Positions 12,076 to 23,080 of a stretch of 64,000 nucleotides of DNA are shown in pieces (position 1 is the first letter of the stretch; every line of letters starts with the position of its first letter). The notes below the pieces were generated by a model. It had not been told where the DNA came from and ran no database searches. It saw only the letters and a program-made list of their open reading frames with translations. The translations under genes and the position numbers were made by a program. This DNA comes from Impatiens glandulifera. Taxonomy: Eukaryota; Streptophyta; Magnoliopsida; Ericales; Balsaminaceae. The stretch lies in the NCBI RefSeq assembly GCF_907164915.1, contig NC_061868.1, positions 27,709,819 through 27,773,818 on the forward strand, written 5' to 3'.

Positions 12076-12117
12076 CACACGTGTATTTTAATTTGTTTGA
12101 TTGTTCTTCACTATAAA
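12076..12117 (+). promoter_or_regulatory. Core promoter of the ABA2-like gene: G-box and TATA box
   Basis: The perfect palindrome ACACGTGT (12077-12084) contains the CACGTG G-box/ABRE core. TATAAA at 12112-12117 lies 90 bp before the ATG, giving an expected leader of about 60 nt. G-boxes are bound by bZIP and bHLH factors, including ABA-responsive ABFs; use of this one is inferred. Confidence 0.6.
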
Positions 12118-12206
12118 ATTGGGAAAGAAAACAAATTGACCAGGACCGTGTTTCTTAAGACTAGTGAGAGAGTAGGGAGTCAAAGGACGGATTGATTTCA
12201 AATCGC

Positions 12207-13802
12207 ATGGCAGCTCCAGCTATTTCCACCGATTCTTCTCTTCTCTCCCAGAGGTAAATCTCAGCCTCTTCCTCCATTCATTCATTACCTTGTGATTTTG
12301 CGTTTTTGAATCGCAGCATCATTGCTGGAATTTCAATTTTCTTTTCATTTCATTTATCATACGATTGATTGATTGAGTAGATGAGATGAGATTCGTTAAT
12401 TACTTTCAGAAACAGATAGATGGAGGAGAGATATAAGCTAAAGATGTCGAATCGGAAGGAAAAACATTAGTTGTTCTTAGATTATTTCCATGTGTCTGCA
12501 GCTTAACTGAGAGATCTGTAGTTGAGAAAAAGAGGAAAAAATTAATTTCTCATTGTTCATCATCAGTATAACCGCTTTTAGGTATACCATCAAATCGATT
12601 TAATTAGGTTTATAAGAGTTATTACATTCTTCAGTTCAGTTCAGTTCAATGTTAATTATTAGATCTCTCAATGTTTGATTATGTTAAGCAGACAATATGA
12701 TCAGAAATTTGTAAATCTCTAATCATGTTCTTTGTTCAATCATTGTTTCTCCATGAACATGTTCTGAATTCCTAGGTTATATAATTTTGCTCACTGCAGA
12801 TGGTAGCCTCTTTCGTGATCTTCTACCTTTTTACTATACATACATTTCTATGTTTAAGGCTGAAAATGCTGAATAGTTTTAGAAGAATTTGCCGATCAAA
12901 TGAATTTTCAAATGTATATTGAAGAACACAAGTTGTTATTTGTTCCTAAATTATAAATTGAACCTGATTGAACATGTTTTACATGAGTTATTATGTTTCT
13001 TTCATTTAGGTTGGTCGGTAAGGTAGCTCTAGTGACGGGAGGTGCAACAGGCATCGGCGAAGCCATCGTTCGTTTGTTTAACAAACATGGTGCAAAAGTA
13101 TGTTTCGTCGATGTTCAAGACGAACTCGGTCACCGTCTCTGCCAAGTCCTAGGTTCCGAAACCAGCTATATTCACTGCGATGTCACGGTTGAGGACGACG
13201 TCCGTCGCGCGGTGGACTTCACCGTCGAACGGTTCGGGACACTCGATATCATGATCAACAATGCCGGGATAGGAGGTCCACCTTGTCCTGACATTCGCGA
13301 GTTCGACCTCTCGATATTCGAGAGGGTGTTCGACGTGAACGTGAAGGGTGTTTTCCTCGGAATGAAGCATGCAGCCCGTGCAATGATCCCTATGAAGAAG
13401 GGATCGATCGTGTCGATCTGCAGCGTCGCGAGCGTGATTGGAGGGATGGGGCCTCACGCATACACCGCATCCAAACACGCGGTTCTCGGGCTTACTAGGA
13501 ACGTCGCTGCGGAGATGGGAAACCACGGGATACGCGTGAATTGCATCTCGCCTTATGCTGTCACCACGAGCTTGGCGGTTGCGCACCTTCACGAGGAGGA
13601 GAGGACCGAGGATGTTATGGCGGGATTTAGGAGCTTTGTTAGTAAGAACGCTAATTTACAAGGCGTGGAATTAACTGTCGATGATGTGGCGAATGCGGCT
13701 TTGTTCTTGGCTAGCGATGAGTCGAGGTACATTAGCGGGGATAACTTGATGCTTGATGGCGGTTTCACATGTACAAATCACGTTCTTCGTGTTTTTCGTT
13801 GA
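12207..13802 (+). CDS. ABA2: ABA2-like short-chain dehydrogenase (xanthoxin dehydrogenase)
   Basis: NAD-dependent short-chain dehydrogenase/reductase of the SDR110C group. ABA2 oxidises xanthoxin to abscisic aldehyde in the cytosol during ABA synthesis. I read two exons: 12207-12253 (MAAPAISTDSSLLSQR) and 13010-13802, with a GT-AG intron splitting the Arg codon, giving 279 residues. The TGGATGIG cofactor loop is at residues 25-32, NNAG at 99-102, Asn in DVNVKG at 126, Ser154, and YTASK with Tyr167 and Lys171. SPYAV, GVELTVDDVANA and the end GGFTCTN are strongly ABA2-like. The open frame starting at 12993 was not used because it reads through the acceptor site. An SDR110C paralogue with another substrate cannot be excluded. 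Confidence 0.87.
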
Positions 13803-15380
13803 GAATTTAACGTTGAAATCAATGTTTTTTAAGTGTTAGAGAATTTAAAGTTTGAAATCAATGTTTTTTAAGTGCTTAGAATTAATTTACCAAATCGGAT
13901 TGTTTTAATACTTTGATTGGGGAAGTTGGTTTATTAATAAGTATATTATAAACTATTTGAATCTATTTAATAAATTAATAAATTTTGGGGACTTCTTTAT
14001 TATTTTGTGGATTGGGGCGGTTTGGACGGCCGGAGGTCCTACCGGCGGCCCACTTTCCGCCGTCCACTGCTCACCTTTAGAGAATTTACTAGAAATTTTA
14101 AAGTTCTATATTTTAATTATTTTTCTATTTATATTTTTCTTGATGTTGATATTACAATTACTTTTTTTTAAAACATAAACATGGACCTACATTATTTGAA
14201 AACTTTTTTTTTGGTCAGATTTTTGTTCTGAATAGATTCTAAATTATTGGTTACTTTCTTACAAAAGTATTAGTTTAAGCTTAATTTATTGCTTTCCAAT
14301 TTTATTTAATTTAATTTTTAAAATTAAAATACTATCAAAATCTAAATATCTTTCTTAATTATTAAGTTTAACATCACAATGAAATTTTTAAGATAAAAAT
14401 AACTTTATTTTCTATAAACTAAAACAATTAGAAAATTATTAATGATGCTATACAGTTTTGTCTCTTTCCTCTCTATCTTAATTTTTCTATTATCATTTTG
14501 AACAAAAATAAATTTAAACTTATATGTAAAATAAAAGATAAAAAAAAATATAATTTATCTGAAAACAACATATAAGTATTTAATTTGAATAATTTTTAAA
14601 GTGCACACCCAACCATATAGCAAACAATTAGTTTCAGTTAATTAGTTGTACCAGTCGGTCAATTTTGTTGGCTAAATAATTCAAATATAACTAAAATTTA
14701 TTATTTTTTAAATTCAACCATAATAAAAAAAAATACATATAAATCAGTTTTAAGAGTAAATATTTTTTCAAAACAGAAAAAGAACTTTAGTATTATTATT
14801 ATATATTTTTTAAATATGTATTGTAGAAGAATTTTAATAATTTTAGAAAAGTTTAATCATGAACTCTGAATTCTAACTAAATTATGCAATAATTTCTAAA
14901 TTATGCAATAATTTCTAAATTATGCAATAATTTCTAAATTTTAATTATGATTTAAATTTTAACTATAATTCATTAAGTTGGTTGAGTTTAGTTGAGTAAT
15001 TTGAAGTAGTTTTTTTATTTTCTTCAAAATATGTATACAAATAATTACTTAGATCATGTTATAAAATATTAAAAAATAGAATTAAAAAATTATATAATTT
15101 GACAAGAAAACAATAAGACAAGACAATAAATATGAAATAAGTAATCAAAATGGAGTTGGTTTCCTTGTCATATCCTCCATATTGGCTATTTGGCTTCACA
15201 TGAGAAAATCATTTTATTGTATTTCTTGTTGACTGTTTACATTATATTTAAAATTAATCTTAGAAACTAAAATTAATGATAATTTTTCTTTCAAATAACA
15301 TTAGAAAACAATATTAATTAAATTTTTTTTTTCTTTAAATCATAACCTCATGGCCCATCATCCATTATTACTCTTTTTCC
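13803..15380. other. AT-rich intergenic DNA
   Basis: It holds the 3' untranslated region of the dehydrogenase, with a short repeated phrase (ATCAATGTTTTTTAAGTG near 13820 and 13858). A small GC-rich island lies at about 14018-14075. Otherwise the sequence is AT-rich, with one tandem repeat listed separately. No coding region is recognised. Confidence 0.7.
14881..14937 (+). repeat. Three tandem copies of a 19-bp unit
   Basis: The unit ATTATGCAATAATTTCTAA occurs three times in a row without mismatch. Confidence 0.9.
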
Positions 15381-15544
15381 AAAGTTGATATGCCAAGAAA
15401 ATTATACTTTTTCTCTCTCAACCCACCAACACAAGAAGAGAGAAACTATTATTTCTTTCTTCATCTCAAGAACAAAGAAGAAAAGAAGAAGAAGAAGAAG
15501 AAGGCAAGAAGCAACCCACCTCAGAATCTCATCTTTCTTTAAAC

Positions 15545-16870
15545 ATGGTTCAAAGAAACAAACCCACCAATCTCAACTTATTCCAACCATCTGATCATCA
15601 TCATCATCTTAAAACTGTCAAGAAGATGCTAATAAACCCATCTTCTCCAAACTACCTTGAAGACTCCATGAACAGAGGACCTTCTGACCTCAACAACAAC
15701 AAGATGAAGAAATCAAGATCAAATTTCTCAAAGGAAGTTTCAGAATCCGGAAAGCCGCCGCCCAACTACATGAAGTCCACAAGCAGTTTCGATGCTAAGA
15801 AAGATAGCTTGAAGAATTTAAGGAAAACTACTAGCTTTAAATCTCCAAGATCTTCAACGAAGAAAAACCCTTCTGTTTTAATTAACAGAGATACTTGTTC
15901 TTCGACTCTCAAAGATTCAAAGTTTCCAGCTTTTCTTGAATTAAACCATGGAAGCACTCAACTGGAAGGGACGTCTATCTTCAAGGTCTGTCATTATACA
16001 TATTGTTCTTTAAATGGACATCATCATCATAATCCTCCTTTGCCTCCCCTTAACCGTTTCATATCGACAAAGCGACAAATCCTTAAGACCTCTTGTCTAT
16101 CCCCTCCACCGGAATCCACCGGCGGTGACCGGCCGGAAAACGTTGATGATCCTGATATTACCACCGACAATGACCCAGAACAGTCTGAATGTCTAGAGAG
16201 ACAGATACTTGAAATTCCTAGCACCGACAATGAATCAGAACAGTCTGAAGATCTTGAGATGGAAATGGATGATGATGTTGAGGAAGAAGCGGAGGTTTCA
16301 GACGAAATTAACAATCTTGATGAAATCTTGGAAGAATTTAATGTTGAGAAATCTATTGATGAGATGAGTGGCAATGGGCAACTAGAAGAAGAGGATGAAG
16401 TTCAAAGAATTGATCTTGATCATCTTGATCATATGAAGATAGTGAAATCTGATGAGATGAGTGGCAATGGGCAACTAGAAGAAGAGGATGAAGTTCAAAC
16501 AATTGATCTTGATCATCTTGATCATCTGAAGATAGTGAAATCTGATAGGGGATTGGAAGAAATTGATGAAGAACAAAAAGGGTTTAATCCTAAGCAGCCA
16601 AATTACTTAGATGTTGAGAATGGACCTGAAACAGAGAAGGTTGATCTGAAACATCAAGAATTGGATGACAAGAAGAATTCAGAAGAATGGATGCTTGATT
16701 ATGCAATTCAGCAGGCTGTTAATAAACTCGGTTCTGCACGAAAGAAGAGGGTTGGTTTACTGGTGGAAGCTTTCGAGAAAGTGATACCGATACACCAATT
16801 TGATCGATCGATGTCGTCGTCACCGGTGGGAATGAATCATTCAAGGCCAATTATTCAAGCATGCATATGA
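15545..16870 (+). CDS. Plant calmodulin-binding-domain protein
   Basis: The 441-residue intronless frame has a good start context (AAACATGG). The C-terminus, residues about 380-419 (EEWMLDYAIQQAVNKLGSAR and on to HQF), is the plant calmodulin-binding domain (CaM_binding family, PF07839), a basic amphipathic helix following an EEW start. The N-terminal half is basic and Ser-rich, with a His cluster at 17-20. The middle (about 205-370) is strongly acidic and contains a 31-residue tandem repeat. No membrane segment is seen. Family members bind Ca2+-calmodulin and some act in stress signalling; the precise role here is unknown. The leader just upstream is rich in GAA repeats (about 15477-15503). 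Confidence 0.85.
   Translation: MVQRNKPTNLNLFQPSDHHHHLKTVKKMLINPSSPNYLEDSMNRGPSDLNNNKMKKSRSNFSKEVSESGKPPPNYMKSTSSFDAKKDSLKNLRKTTSFKSPRSSTKKNPSVLINRDTCSSTLKDSKFPAFLELNHGSTQLEGTSIFKVCHYTYCSLNGHHHHNPPLPPLNRFISTKRQILKTSCLSPPPESTGGDRPENVDDPDITTDNDPEQSECLERQILEIPSTDNESEQSEDLEMEMDDDVEEEAEVSDEINNLDEILEEFNVEKSIDEMSGNGQLEEEDEVQRIDLDHLDHMKIVKSDEMSGNGQLEEEDEVQTIDLDHLDHLKIVKSDRGLEEIDEEQKGFNPKQPNYLDVENGPETEKVDLKHQELDDKKNSEEWMLDYAIQQAVNKLGSARKKRVGLLVEAFEKVIPIHQFDRSMSSSPVGMNHSRPIIQACI
16358..16543 (+). repeat. 93-bp in-frame tandem duplication in the calmodulin-binding gene
   Basis: 16358-16450 and 16451-16543 are almost identical and encode two copies of a 31-residue acidic unit containing DEMSGNGQLEEEDEVQ. 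The few differences suggest a recent event. Confidence 0.93.
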
Positions 16871-18474
16871 TGATATGGATATTTACTGATTAAGGTTGGT
16901 TGTGTAAATAATGCTAAGATGTAAATGTACTGCTTACTAAAAGTTAGAATGTGTTATTTGGTTATCCCTTCTAACTGTAAAAACTATGGATTGGATTTGA
17001 ATATTGGTTTGGCTTTGATGTTTATTTATGTCTAATGATTGGTTTGGCTTTTGATGTGTATCTTATGATTGGTTTGGCTTTGAACTAATTAAAGACTAGT
17101 TTTGTCTATTGATCTACTTTCAAAACAAATGCAAATTGTCAAGTTCAATTTGAAGTTTGGGGATAGATAACCCATAATGCTAGCTTATCTTGTAGACTAA
17201 ATTTGAGTTTTAATGTTCCATTCTTATTAAACCGTTCTTGTTAAAAAGGTTTAAACTAAATCCAACTAAAAAAAAGTTATTATAGTGAAGGTAAGAGTCT
17301 TAAAATAAATAAATCATTGTGTAAAAATAAAATAAATAACTTCATTATTTTTATGCTAAATTTGTTATGTCAATGCATTTGTAAAATTGTAAGAATTTAT
17401 TTTTAAAAGTTATATAATTAAATATAAAATTAATTTAAAAAACAATAATAAATAAATGATACTAAAAATAAAAATTATAATTATAAAATTAATTTAATGA
17501 GTTTATTTGTTTGAATAATTAATTCTTTTTAATAAATAAATATAAATTCACTTTATTTTTATAAAATCAAAATAATTTATATTATCATAAAATTAAAATA
17601 GTATAATTTTAAAGTTCACCTAAACTCAAAATCATTAAATTTTTTACAAATGAGAAGATTTTAAGAACTAAATTTTAATTGATTTAATTAAATCTTATAT
17701 TATTTTTAACTTATTTCAACCTATGCTTATAGAACCAAATATATGATCTCAATTCATAATAACACTTATTCAATAAATAAATATATAAGAGTTAGGGAGG
17801 AGGAGGAACATTTAAATTGGTAATCATTTATCCTTACCATCAGGAATTAATATTTTATCCATACATTATACTTTATCAAAAATTTCGGTACTGAAAAATT
17901 TATATATTTATCATATCTTAATTTCGATATACCTTGATTTCGATACGATATAACTTTTACTCTTTATACTGAAAAAATATACTCTATTCAATTTATTTCA
18001 CACAATTTTTTTGGTAAAAGTATGACTAAACAAAACACTTTCTTGTCAATATCGTCTTTTCCGTTAATATAATTTAATTTTTATCACCAAAACTTGTTTC
18101 ATAGAATAAAACCGACTCAACTTATATTTATTTAGTTTTTTAACTAACTAACCCTTCTAAAAACGGCTATAATTTCGTTAATTTATCCATTTTATTCATA
18201 AATTTCACAACCAAATTTTAAACCACCCCAATTTTTTTTTTATGGTTCACCGTTCATGGTGATACCGAACCAATAATTAGAACATAACTAACAATCCAGG
18301 ATCATACTATGTACAAGATCATATGACCGTGTTATTAAAACCTTAGTCTTTAACGTGGTATAAGACCACTAACAAAGACATTGAAACAGGAAGATCGGTT
18401 GCATTTATCGATGGGATAACTGCTCTTAGTTATAGACTTATTTAAGAAAACAAAAACAAGAAGTTGTCAAAACC
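16871..18474. other. AT-rich intergenic DNA between convergent genes
   Basis: It carries the 3' ends of two converging genes. One tandem repeat is listed separately. Around 17860-18260 are scattered short inverted phrases with TTTCGGTA and ATACCGAA, possibly an old degenerate MITE, but I could not fix its ends. No gene is seen. Confidence 0.6.
16998..17085 (+). repeat. Three diverged tandem copies of about 30 bp
   Basis: The phrase ATTGGTTTGGCTTTGATG recurs near 17003, 17036 and 17066 with small changes, in the 3' flank of the calmodulin-binding gene. Confidence 0.75.
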
Positions 18475-19785
18475 CTAAGAGAGTGATCCGTAAATCGCCG
18501 GAGTATCACCGGAATATCTTAATCTCCAAGCAGAAATGGAATAGAGAGGAATATGTTTCCAACAAATGACCAAACAACCTTTTTGATCTTTAATATCAAA
18601 CCCATCAAACCCACAACTACGCAACAATCTCATTGCTTGAAGTCTTCCATGATAATTAAATGGAACATTCCAAAATCCACCCAACTCTAACCTCGGCATC
18701 CATCTCTCTAACTTCTCATGCCTCTCCCTTCTCTCCGCACCCTCACAAGCCACAATGTTCTTGATTTCCTCTCCGAACATCATCTTCTCAATCTTCTCCC
18801 TCTCCGGCGACATCCTCGGAAAATTAGCCTCCAACGAATCGAACAAAGCTCCGTAGAAGTTCATCGATTCCTCCACTCTTTCCACTAAGTTAACATTGTT
18901 GTTTCCGTTCCATTCTTGCTCCATCATTACCAAGATTTTCGGAGAAAGCCCATAAAGAGAATTCAAAAAACCCGCGATCATTCTCGTCTGGAGTGGCGAA
19001 GAAGAAGACGAGGAGGACGCTGTCGAACCCGGGCTGCAAGTCGAGTTCGAGTTCGTGTCCTCCAACGCAAGGAGAGAGTTAAGTTTAAGAAGGGAACAAA
19101 TCGCGAGGGCTTCTCCGGACTTGTGCAAGCTTTCTATATCGAGAAGTTCGAGTTTAGAAGCGATGGGATTGAAGCGAAACGGAACGGTTAATCTATCTGC
19201 TTCTTCTTTAAGCCGACGACCCATTAAGTTTAAAACCTCTTGTTGTTCATGAACGCCGGTGATTCTCAACATCGGTGGTCCTTCCGGTCGAGCTCTTAAA
19301 GAATGAAGAAGATTAACCCATTGATCAGGAGCAAAACAATTAAGATCTACAATATGCACCATTTTCTCTCCTTCCATAGCTTCTATTATGGCTTCGTTAG
19401 TGATCGAATATGAAATCCTTAAGAATGGACATAACTCGAAGAACAACCTTCGAATTTGGATATCTTCAAAAACAGAGGTTCTGTTTGTTGAATTCAAAGC
19501 TCCATATCCAGACCAACTACTTTTAAGAATTCGATCCGCAAAAGCTTTATTGAAATAACAAGCGATCCTCTGCATTCTATCTCCATCAAGAGTAGCAAGA
19601 TGGTCTATTTGTACAAGTAAAGCCATGGCATTATCGAAATTACCAGAAGAAATGTGACCAGCACAACCCACAAGAAGACTGATTAAACTCAGACCTCTTT
19701 CTTCTGAGTTCATCGTCTCCCTCAGCCACCGGAACGGCGTAACATCGCCCCCCGGTGGCGAAGGTGACGGAAACAGCACCATCAT
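18475..19785 (-). CDS. SCL3: GRAS-family transcription regulator, SCL3-like
   Basis: 436 residues, intronless. Nearly the whole protein is the GRAS domain: first Leu-rich region from EERGLSLISLLVGCA (28-42), VHIID motif read as VHIVD (143-147), second Leu-rich region (about 185-240), PFYRE-like part (about 315-349, with MMFGEEIKNIVACEG), RRERHEKLERW (352-362) and the SAW motif ending PLYSISAW (413-420). MQRIACYFNKAFADRILKS, EAMEGEKMVH and RPEGPPMLRITGVH point to the SCL3 subfamily. SCL3 acts in the nucleus and opposes DELLA repression in gibberellin signalling, mainly in root. A Ser-only run (257-263) sits in the variable insert. The N-terminus is short, as in SCL3, with no DELLA motif. Confidence 0.92.
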   Translation of the reverse strand: MMVLFPSPSPPGGDVTPFRWLRETMNSEERGLSLISLLVGCAGHISSGNFDNAMALLVQIDHLATLDGDRMQRIACYFNKAFADRILKSSWSGYGALNSTNRTSVFEDIQIRRLFFELCPFLRISYSITNEAIIEAMEGEKMVHIVDLNCFAPDQWVNLLHSLRARPEGPPMLRITGVHEQQEVLNLMGRRLKEEADRLTVPFRFNPIASKLELLDIESLHKSGEALAICSLLKLNSLLALEDTNSNSTCSPGSTASSSSSSSPLQTRMIAGFLNSLYGLSPKILVMMEQEWNGNNNVNLVERVEESMNFYGALFDSLEANFPRMSPEREKIEKMMFGEEIKNIVACEGAERRERHEKLERWMPRLELGGFWNVPFNYHGRLQAMRLLRSCGFDGFDIKDQKGCLVICWKHIPLYSISAWRLRYSGDTPAIYGSLS

Positions 19786-19864
19786 CTACTGCCCGCAAAT
19801 GGTTTTTTGTGATTGATGAAAAATCCTAGTTATCATCTTCCAAGGAAGTTCTATTTCAAATGAA

Positions 19865-19872
19865 TATATATA
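19865..19872 (-). promoter_or_regulatory. Probable TATA box of the SCL3-like gene
   Basis: TATATATA on the minus strand, 80 bp upstream of the ATG at 19785, would place transcription start about 50 nt before the ATG. No other TATA-like sequence is as well placed. Confidence 0.5.
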
Positions 19873-20171
19873 GGAACTAAAAGGACAATAAATATTTAGA
19901 TTTAACATATACCCAATTCAGACTCGATGATATAAAATGATTATAGATAAAAATCTAATTTATGCATGAAGAATAATAAAACTACAATAAACAATTCTTC
20001 ATAGGGATAAGAAGAATAATAAGATATACTTATAATTCTAAGAATATACTTATAATCTTAAGATGGTTTAACGTTTCCTATGTAAACTCTACCTGTTTTT
20101 TTTCTTGTTTGACAATGCCTAAAGGAATCCTATGAATTATTTATTCTAACAAGGTTTTCAATTTCCACCTA

Positions 20172-22475
20172 TCAATTCTCAACTAAGCTATATCCATGTA
20201 CCTTACTAAGGCCACTTTCTTTCATCACCAATCTAACCATTCTACATTTTTCCCAATCCTCTCTTTGAGCATAAATATTAGAAAGTAAAGTATAATACCC
20301 GGAATCATCGGTTTCGACTTCACCAAGCCTTCTCATAAAGCTCTCCATTTCCTCCATCCTCCCGTGAATTCGACAACCGTTGAGCAACGCTCCCCAAACG
20401 CTAGCGACCGGGGCGTGAGGCATCGTTCTGATGATCCTGTACGCCCCGTCGATATCCCCAGCTCGACTCAGAAGATCCACCATACACGAAAAATGGTTTA
20501 TCGTTGGTTCGATCGCGAAATCCTCAACCATCGAGTTAAAATATCGTTTTCCTTCTTCAACGTAACCGGAATGACTACACGCCGATAGAATACTCATGAA
20601 GGTTTTCTCATTTGGTTTTATTCCCGATTTTATCATTTCGTCGAAGAGAAATATGGCCGAATTGATCTCTCCGTGGGCTCCGTATGCGGATATGATCGCG
20701 GTCCATGTTGCTACTGTTCGTTCATTCATCCTTTCGAAGATTGCTTGAGCCACTTGAAGCTCGCCGCATTTAGCGTACATGTCGATCAATGTCGTATCCA
20801 TGTATATGTCCGTTGATAAGCCATAAACTATGAGTTTGTGATGAACCCATTTCCCTTTCTTGGATGATCCCAAACTCGAGCATGCTTGAATCGCAGTTAA
20901 AAGACTCACTTCATCGATCTCTACGTGGTTTTTTAACATTCTTTCGAAGAGATTGACAGCTTCCTTTGAATTACCATTTCGAGAGAAGCCCGAGATCATC
21001 GTGTTCCAAGTGGTTACGTTGTTTAACGGGCTCTCGTCGAAAACTTTGTACGCAGAAGGCACTAAACCGCAATGAGAGTACATGTCGATAAGAGAATTCA
21101 CGACGTACTCATTTGAAAACGAAATACCAATTTTGATGATAAGAGTGTGGATTTGATACCCGAATTCCACCCAACAGATGTCTCCAACTGCTGTAAGCAC
21201 ACTCGAAAACGTAAATGGATCGGGCGATAGCCCTTCGCTTTGCATTGTCCCAAACAGCTTGAAGGCTTCGATTTGACGAAATTCTTGAGTGTATGCCCAT
21301 ATCATCAAATTCCATATCACCATGTTTTTCTCTTTAGATGAGTCGAAAAAACAAAGACAATAACTTACCTTTCCACAATTGGAGTATAAATCGACAAGAG
21401 CTTGCCCCAAAAGATCATAGCCAGTGTCTATATGATTCCTAATAAGAAAACAATGAGCTGATTTCCCCTTCATGAGAAAACCTAACCTAGCACAAGAACA
21501 GAGAACAATCAACATGGTTACTTCATTAGCCAAGATGTGAGCTTCTTGCATCTCAACGAAAGCATTTAATGCTTCCTCATAACAGCCATTGTTATAGAAG
21601 CAAGTTATCTTCACCGTCCATGAAGAAGTGTTTTTTCGATGAACAGATTTGTTGAAAAACGTCTCTGCACTTTGTAAGTCGCCGCATTTACCATACATGT
21701 TCATTAGAGAAGTATCCAGTTGAGTATGGCCGTGAATCTCCTTTCTCGTTACATAGCCATGTACAGACTTTGCAGACCTCAAGAACCCTAACTGGCAACA
21801 GGCCTCTGCCACGGCGAGCATTGTTACAGACTCGATAGCTTCTGTACATTGATGGATCATTGAACGGAATATACTCAACCCTTCCTCCGGTTTGTCGTTC
21901 TGCACATAACTTGAAATGAGAGAAGTCCATGAAACAACATCTCTAGTTGACATTTCATCAAACACCTTGCGAGCAGCACTCAAGCAACCGATTTCGCCGT
22001 ACATGCTGAGTAATGAGGTTTCAACCACGGAATTGGATTCAAATACGCGCTTTATTATCTTCCCGTGGATTCTCTGGCCCATGATAAGATCAGAAATTCC
22101 AGCACAAGCTCGAAGAACAGAGGGAAAGATGAAAGTATTGATGTAAATATTGTTGTTTAACATGCGATTGTAAGTTTCAATAGCTTCTGTAAATAAACCA
22201 TTCCATACGTAACATTTGATTAGGATACCGTACATGAAGGAATCAGGGTCGGGAAAACGTTGAAATGCAAGCGTTGCGGTTTGAAGATCGCCCATAGTGG
22301 CGTACGATTCGATGAGTTTAGTTGAGGCTAGTCTGTCTCGATGAAGACCGGTGATGAAGAAGTGAGCATGGATCTGAGATAGTGTTCTTAAGCTTGAACA
22401 TGACTTGAACATGTGCATGAATTGTGTCATTGTTTGCAAAAATCGAAAAGGTTGAGTTGAGCGCTTCAAATCCAA
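20172..22475 (-). CDS. PLS-class pentatricopeptide repeat protein with E-type C-terminus
   Basis: 767 residues, no intron, as usual for plant PPR genes. Repeated motifs such as VVSWTSLISSYVQN, SLLSMYGEIGCLSAARKVFD, TWNTMISGFSRNGNSKEAVN and TLIDMYAKCGELQVAQAIF show alternating P, L and S repeats from about residue 80 to 690. The end, with VWGALLNGCRIHGRMEEME and YYTLLSNIYAQREDWEKCRM, is the E/E+ extension; there is no DYW deaminase domain. Such proteins bind organelle RNA and serve in C-to-U editing, recruiting a DYW partner in trans. The N-terminus could be a mitochondrial or plastid presequence, but I cannot tell which. The layout resembles Arabidopsis At1g69350, from memory only. Confidence 0.93.
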   Translation of the reverse strand: MDLKRSTQPFRFLQTMTQFMHMFKSCSSLRTLSQIHAHFFITGLHRDRLASTKLIESYATMGDLQTATLAFQRFPDPDSFMYGILIKCYVWNGLFTEAIETYNRMLNNNIYINTFIFPSVLRACAGISDLIMGQRIHGKIIKRVFESNSVVETSLLSMYGEIGCLSAARKVFDEMSTRDVVSWTSLISSYVQNDKPEEGLSIFRSMIHQCTEAIESVTMLAVAEACCQLGFLRSAKSVHGYVTRKEIHGHTQLDTSLMNMYGKCGDLQSAETFFNKSVHRKNTSSWTVKITCFYNNGCYEEALNAFVEMQEAHILANEVTMLIVLCSCARLGFLMKGKSAHCFLIRNHIDTGYDLLGQALVDLYSNCGKVSYCLCFFDSSKEKNMVIWNLMIWAYTQEFRQIEAFKLFGTMQSEGLSPDPFTFSSVLTAVGDICWVEFGYQIHTLIIKIGISFSNEYVVNSLIDMYSHCGLVPSAYKVFDESPLNNVTTWNTMISGFSRNGNSKEAVNLFERMLKNHVEIDEVSLLTAIQACSSLGSSKKGKWVHHKLIVYGLSTDIYMDTTLIDMYAKCGELQVAQAIFERMNERTVATWTAIISAYGAHGEINSAIFLFDEMIKSGIKPNEKTFMSILSACSHSGYVEEGKRYFNSMVEDFAIEPTINHFSCMVDLLSRAGDIDGAYRIIRTMPHAPVASVWGALLNGCRIHGRMEEMESFMRRLGEVETDDSGYYTLLSNIYAQREDWEKCRMVRLVMKESGLSKVHGYSLVEN

Positions 22476-23080
22476 CGATCAGCTGCAACTCTCTTTCTCA
22501 TATCTGTTCATTTTGGAACCATAGTCAGTTGGCGGTTTCAATTAGTGACTGCTTACTTAGTGGGTTATTCAAATATACAGGTTATTTATAACATAACATG
22601 GATAATGATTATGAGGAGCACATAACATGGATAATGATGTTGAAGAAAAGATAATTGTTTTTTTTTTATAAAAAAATTTAAAAGTATTGATATATAATTA
22701 TAAAGTATAAAATAATAATTTAAATTATATTATATTTTAATATTTGAAATAATGAATTGAATGATTAGACATAGAAAATAAGAAATAATTTAAAATATAT
22801 TATATTTTAATATTTTTGATAATAAATTAAGTGATTTTGACGAGAGATAAAAAATGATACGATGTTTTTAAGTTATGGTTATTTAAATAATGCATTTGGT
22901 TTAAATAAGGTAATGAGAATAAAAATAGGAATGAGATTAATAAAGGTAGAGAATGTGAATGTATATGATTGATTGAGTGTGTTGCTTGGTTGGAACTAGT
23001 TAATTATTACTATTACAAAATTGATAGTGTTTGGTTAAAAAATAAAAAATACAATTCCACAATTACTGTCATTGACATAA
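22476..23080. other. AT-rich intergenic DNA
   Basis: No gene. A short direct repeat, CATAACATGGATAATGAT, occurs near 22595 and 22622. From about 22891 the sequence resembles the terminal repeat of a TIR transposon (see findings). Confidence 0.6.

Noticed and set aside
12993..13009. ATG at 12993 as start of the dehydrogenase
   Set aside because: These bases read through the intron end. Splicing 12253 to 13010 gives a proper ABA2-like N-terminus and keeps the frame.
13149..13592. 147-codon open frame antisense to the dehydrogenase
   Set aside because: Shadow of the GC-rich coding exon; no motif of its own.
15385..15594. 69-codon frame before the calmodulin-binding gene
   Set aside because: Arg/Lys run from the GAA-repeat leader; overlaps the real start in another frame.
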